This document shows positions 63,501 to 64,000 of a DNA stretch of 64,000 nucleotides, piece by piece. Each line of letters opens with the position of its first letter. Within the stretch, counting starts at the first letter, position 1. Source of the DNA: Baylisascaris procyonis (Eukaryota > Nematoda > Chromadorea > Rhabditida > Ascarididae); NCBI GenBank assembly GCA_037389465.1, contig JAZARR010000070.1, forward strand, positions 2,508,501 through 2,572,500. Direction: 5' to 3'. Below the pieces are notes generated by a model. The model searched no databases. It was not told where the DNA came from and saw only the letters and a list, made by a program, of their open reading frames with translations. The position numbers and the translations under genes were made by a program.

Positions 63501-64000
63501 GAGAAGTGAGCGTCAAGTTCTACACCTATACAAAGCTTAATTTTCAACAAATGCTCAGTGATTCTGTGACAAATTGTAGGTTTTCTTTAATTATTTCACA
63601 AAGTGTTCTATAATATAATCGACCAGAAAATATGCACTTCAATGATTGCTTAAATGCAAGAAAATCAACATCATTTGTTGCCCACTTCAGCAACGTTATT
63701 ACCAGCTCTGTGTGGTTGATCAGCGTCAATGATATGAGGATGGGCCCATCGAGAACGAATAATATAAGAAGCAATCAACAAACCTTCTTGATTCTACTTC
63801 ACTGCCTACTACTCGCTCATCGATCAACCTCTAAACAATCAATAAATGCAGTAATCCATCGTTTTTATACGCCAAATATTGATCTATTAAGTGCTTAATA
63901 AAAATAAAAGAAATTAGCATTAGAGATTCGCTTCACCAATGAGTATATTTCATAAAATTTTATACAGTGATAAATGGAAAAGCGCATTAATTAATTCTGT
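60568..64000. other. Region upstream of dnc-1, no gene recognised
   Basis: Presumably holds the dnc-1 promoter and perhaps its first exon. Open minus-strand frames at 63544-63774, 62953-63144 and 62732-62947 lie in a row but show no recognisable domain. Three 18-base tandem units (CCGTACAAAGGGGAATTA type) lie at 62218-62271, and two GAAATACGGTA copies lie near 62775-62797. Confidence 0.45.
62218..62271. repeat. Three tandem 18-base repeats
   Basis: Units CTGTATAACGGGGAATTA, CCGTACAAAGGGGAATTA and CCGTATAAGAGGGAACAA follow each other without spacer in the region upstream of dnc-1. Confidence 0.8.

Noticed and set aside
62732..63774. Row of minus-strand ORFs as a receptor gene upstream of dnc-1
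   Set aside because: No conserved membrane-receptor motif could be identified and candidate splice sites did not give a continuous frame.

Overview
The window looks like nuclear DNA from a nematode, most likely a parasitic clade III (ascaridoid or spirurid-type) species. It is AT-rich by eye. The genes are cut into many small exons (21 to 240 bp) by introns of about 0.1 to 2 kb, acceptors are mostly short TTTCAG-type sites, several introns hold long (TA)n tracts, and the three proteins read as animal neuronal or cytoskeletal products. The species is inferred from these general properties; no spliced-leader RNA, rRNA or tRNA was found to settle it.

Three genes are supported exon by exon with unbroken reading frame across splice sites. 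(1) 781-9131, plus strand: a fatty acid amide hydrolase (FAAH) of 11 exons and 589 residues, with N-terminal membrane anchor, complete amidase signature and the Lys/Ser/Ser triad. (2) 18330-23859, plus strand: a divergent Cys-loop ligand-gated ion channel subunit of at least 9 exons and about 400 residues, with signal peptide, 13-residue Cys-loop and four membrane helices. (3) 60469-34569, minus strand: dynactin subunit 1 (p150Glued, dnc-1), at least 35 exons plus a candidate N-terminal exon, about 1,350 residues, from the CAP-Gly domain to the stop codon. It fills 40% of the window.

Layout: 1-780 upstream of FAAH; 781-9131 FAAH; 9132-18329 long intergenic stretch; 18330-23859 channel; 23860-34568 intergenic stretch between the convergent channel and dynactin genes, with microsatellites, one copy of a dispersed repeat and a block of unassigned minus-strand ORFs at 26.9-27.9 kb; 34569-60469 dynactin; 60568-64000 upstream of dynactin with no gene I can name.

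The three genes do not form a pathway or operon. FAAH would degrade lipid amides such as anandamide at internal membranes, the channel would sit in nerve or muscle plasma membrane, and dynactin 1 links dynein to microtubules and cargo. The most notable points are a run of six consecutive phase 0-0 exons after the CAP-Gly domain (a layout that allows in-frame exon skipping), a candidate alternative first exon for a CAP-Gly-less dynactin, the unusual pore helix of the channel, a diverged dispersed repeat present twice, and the unassigned ORF block.
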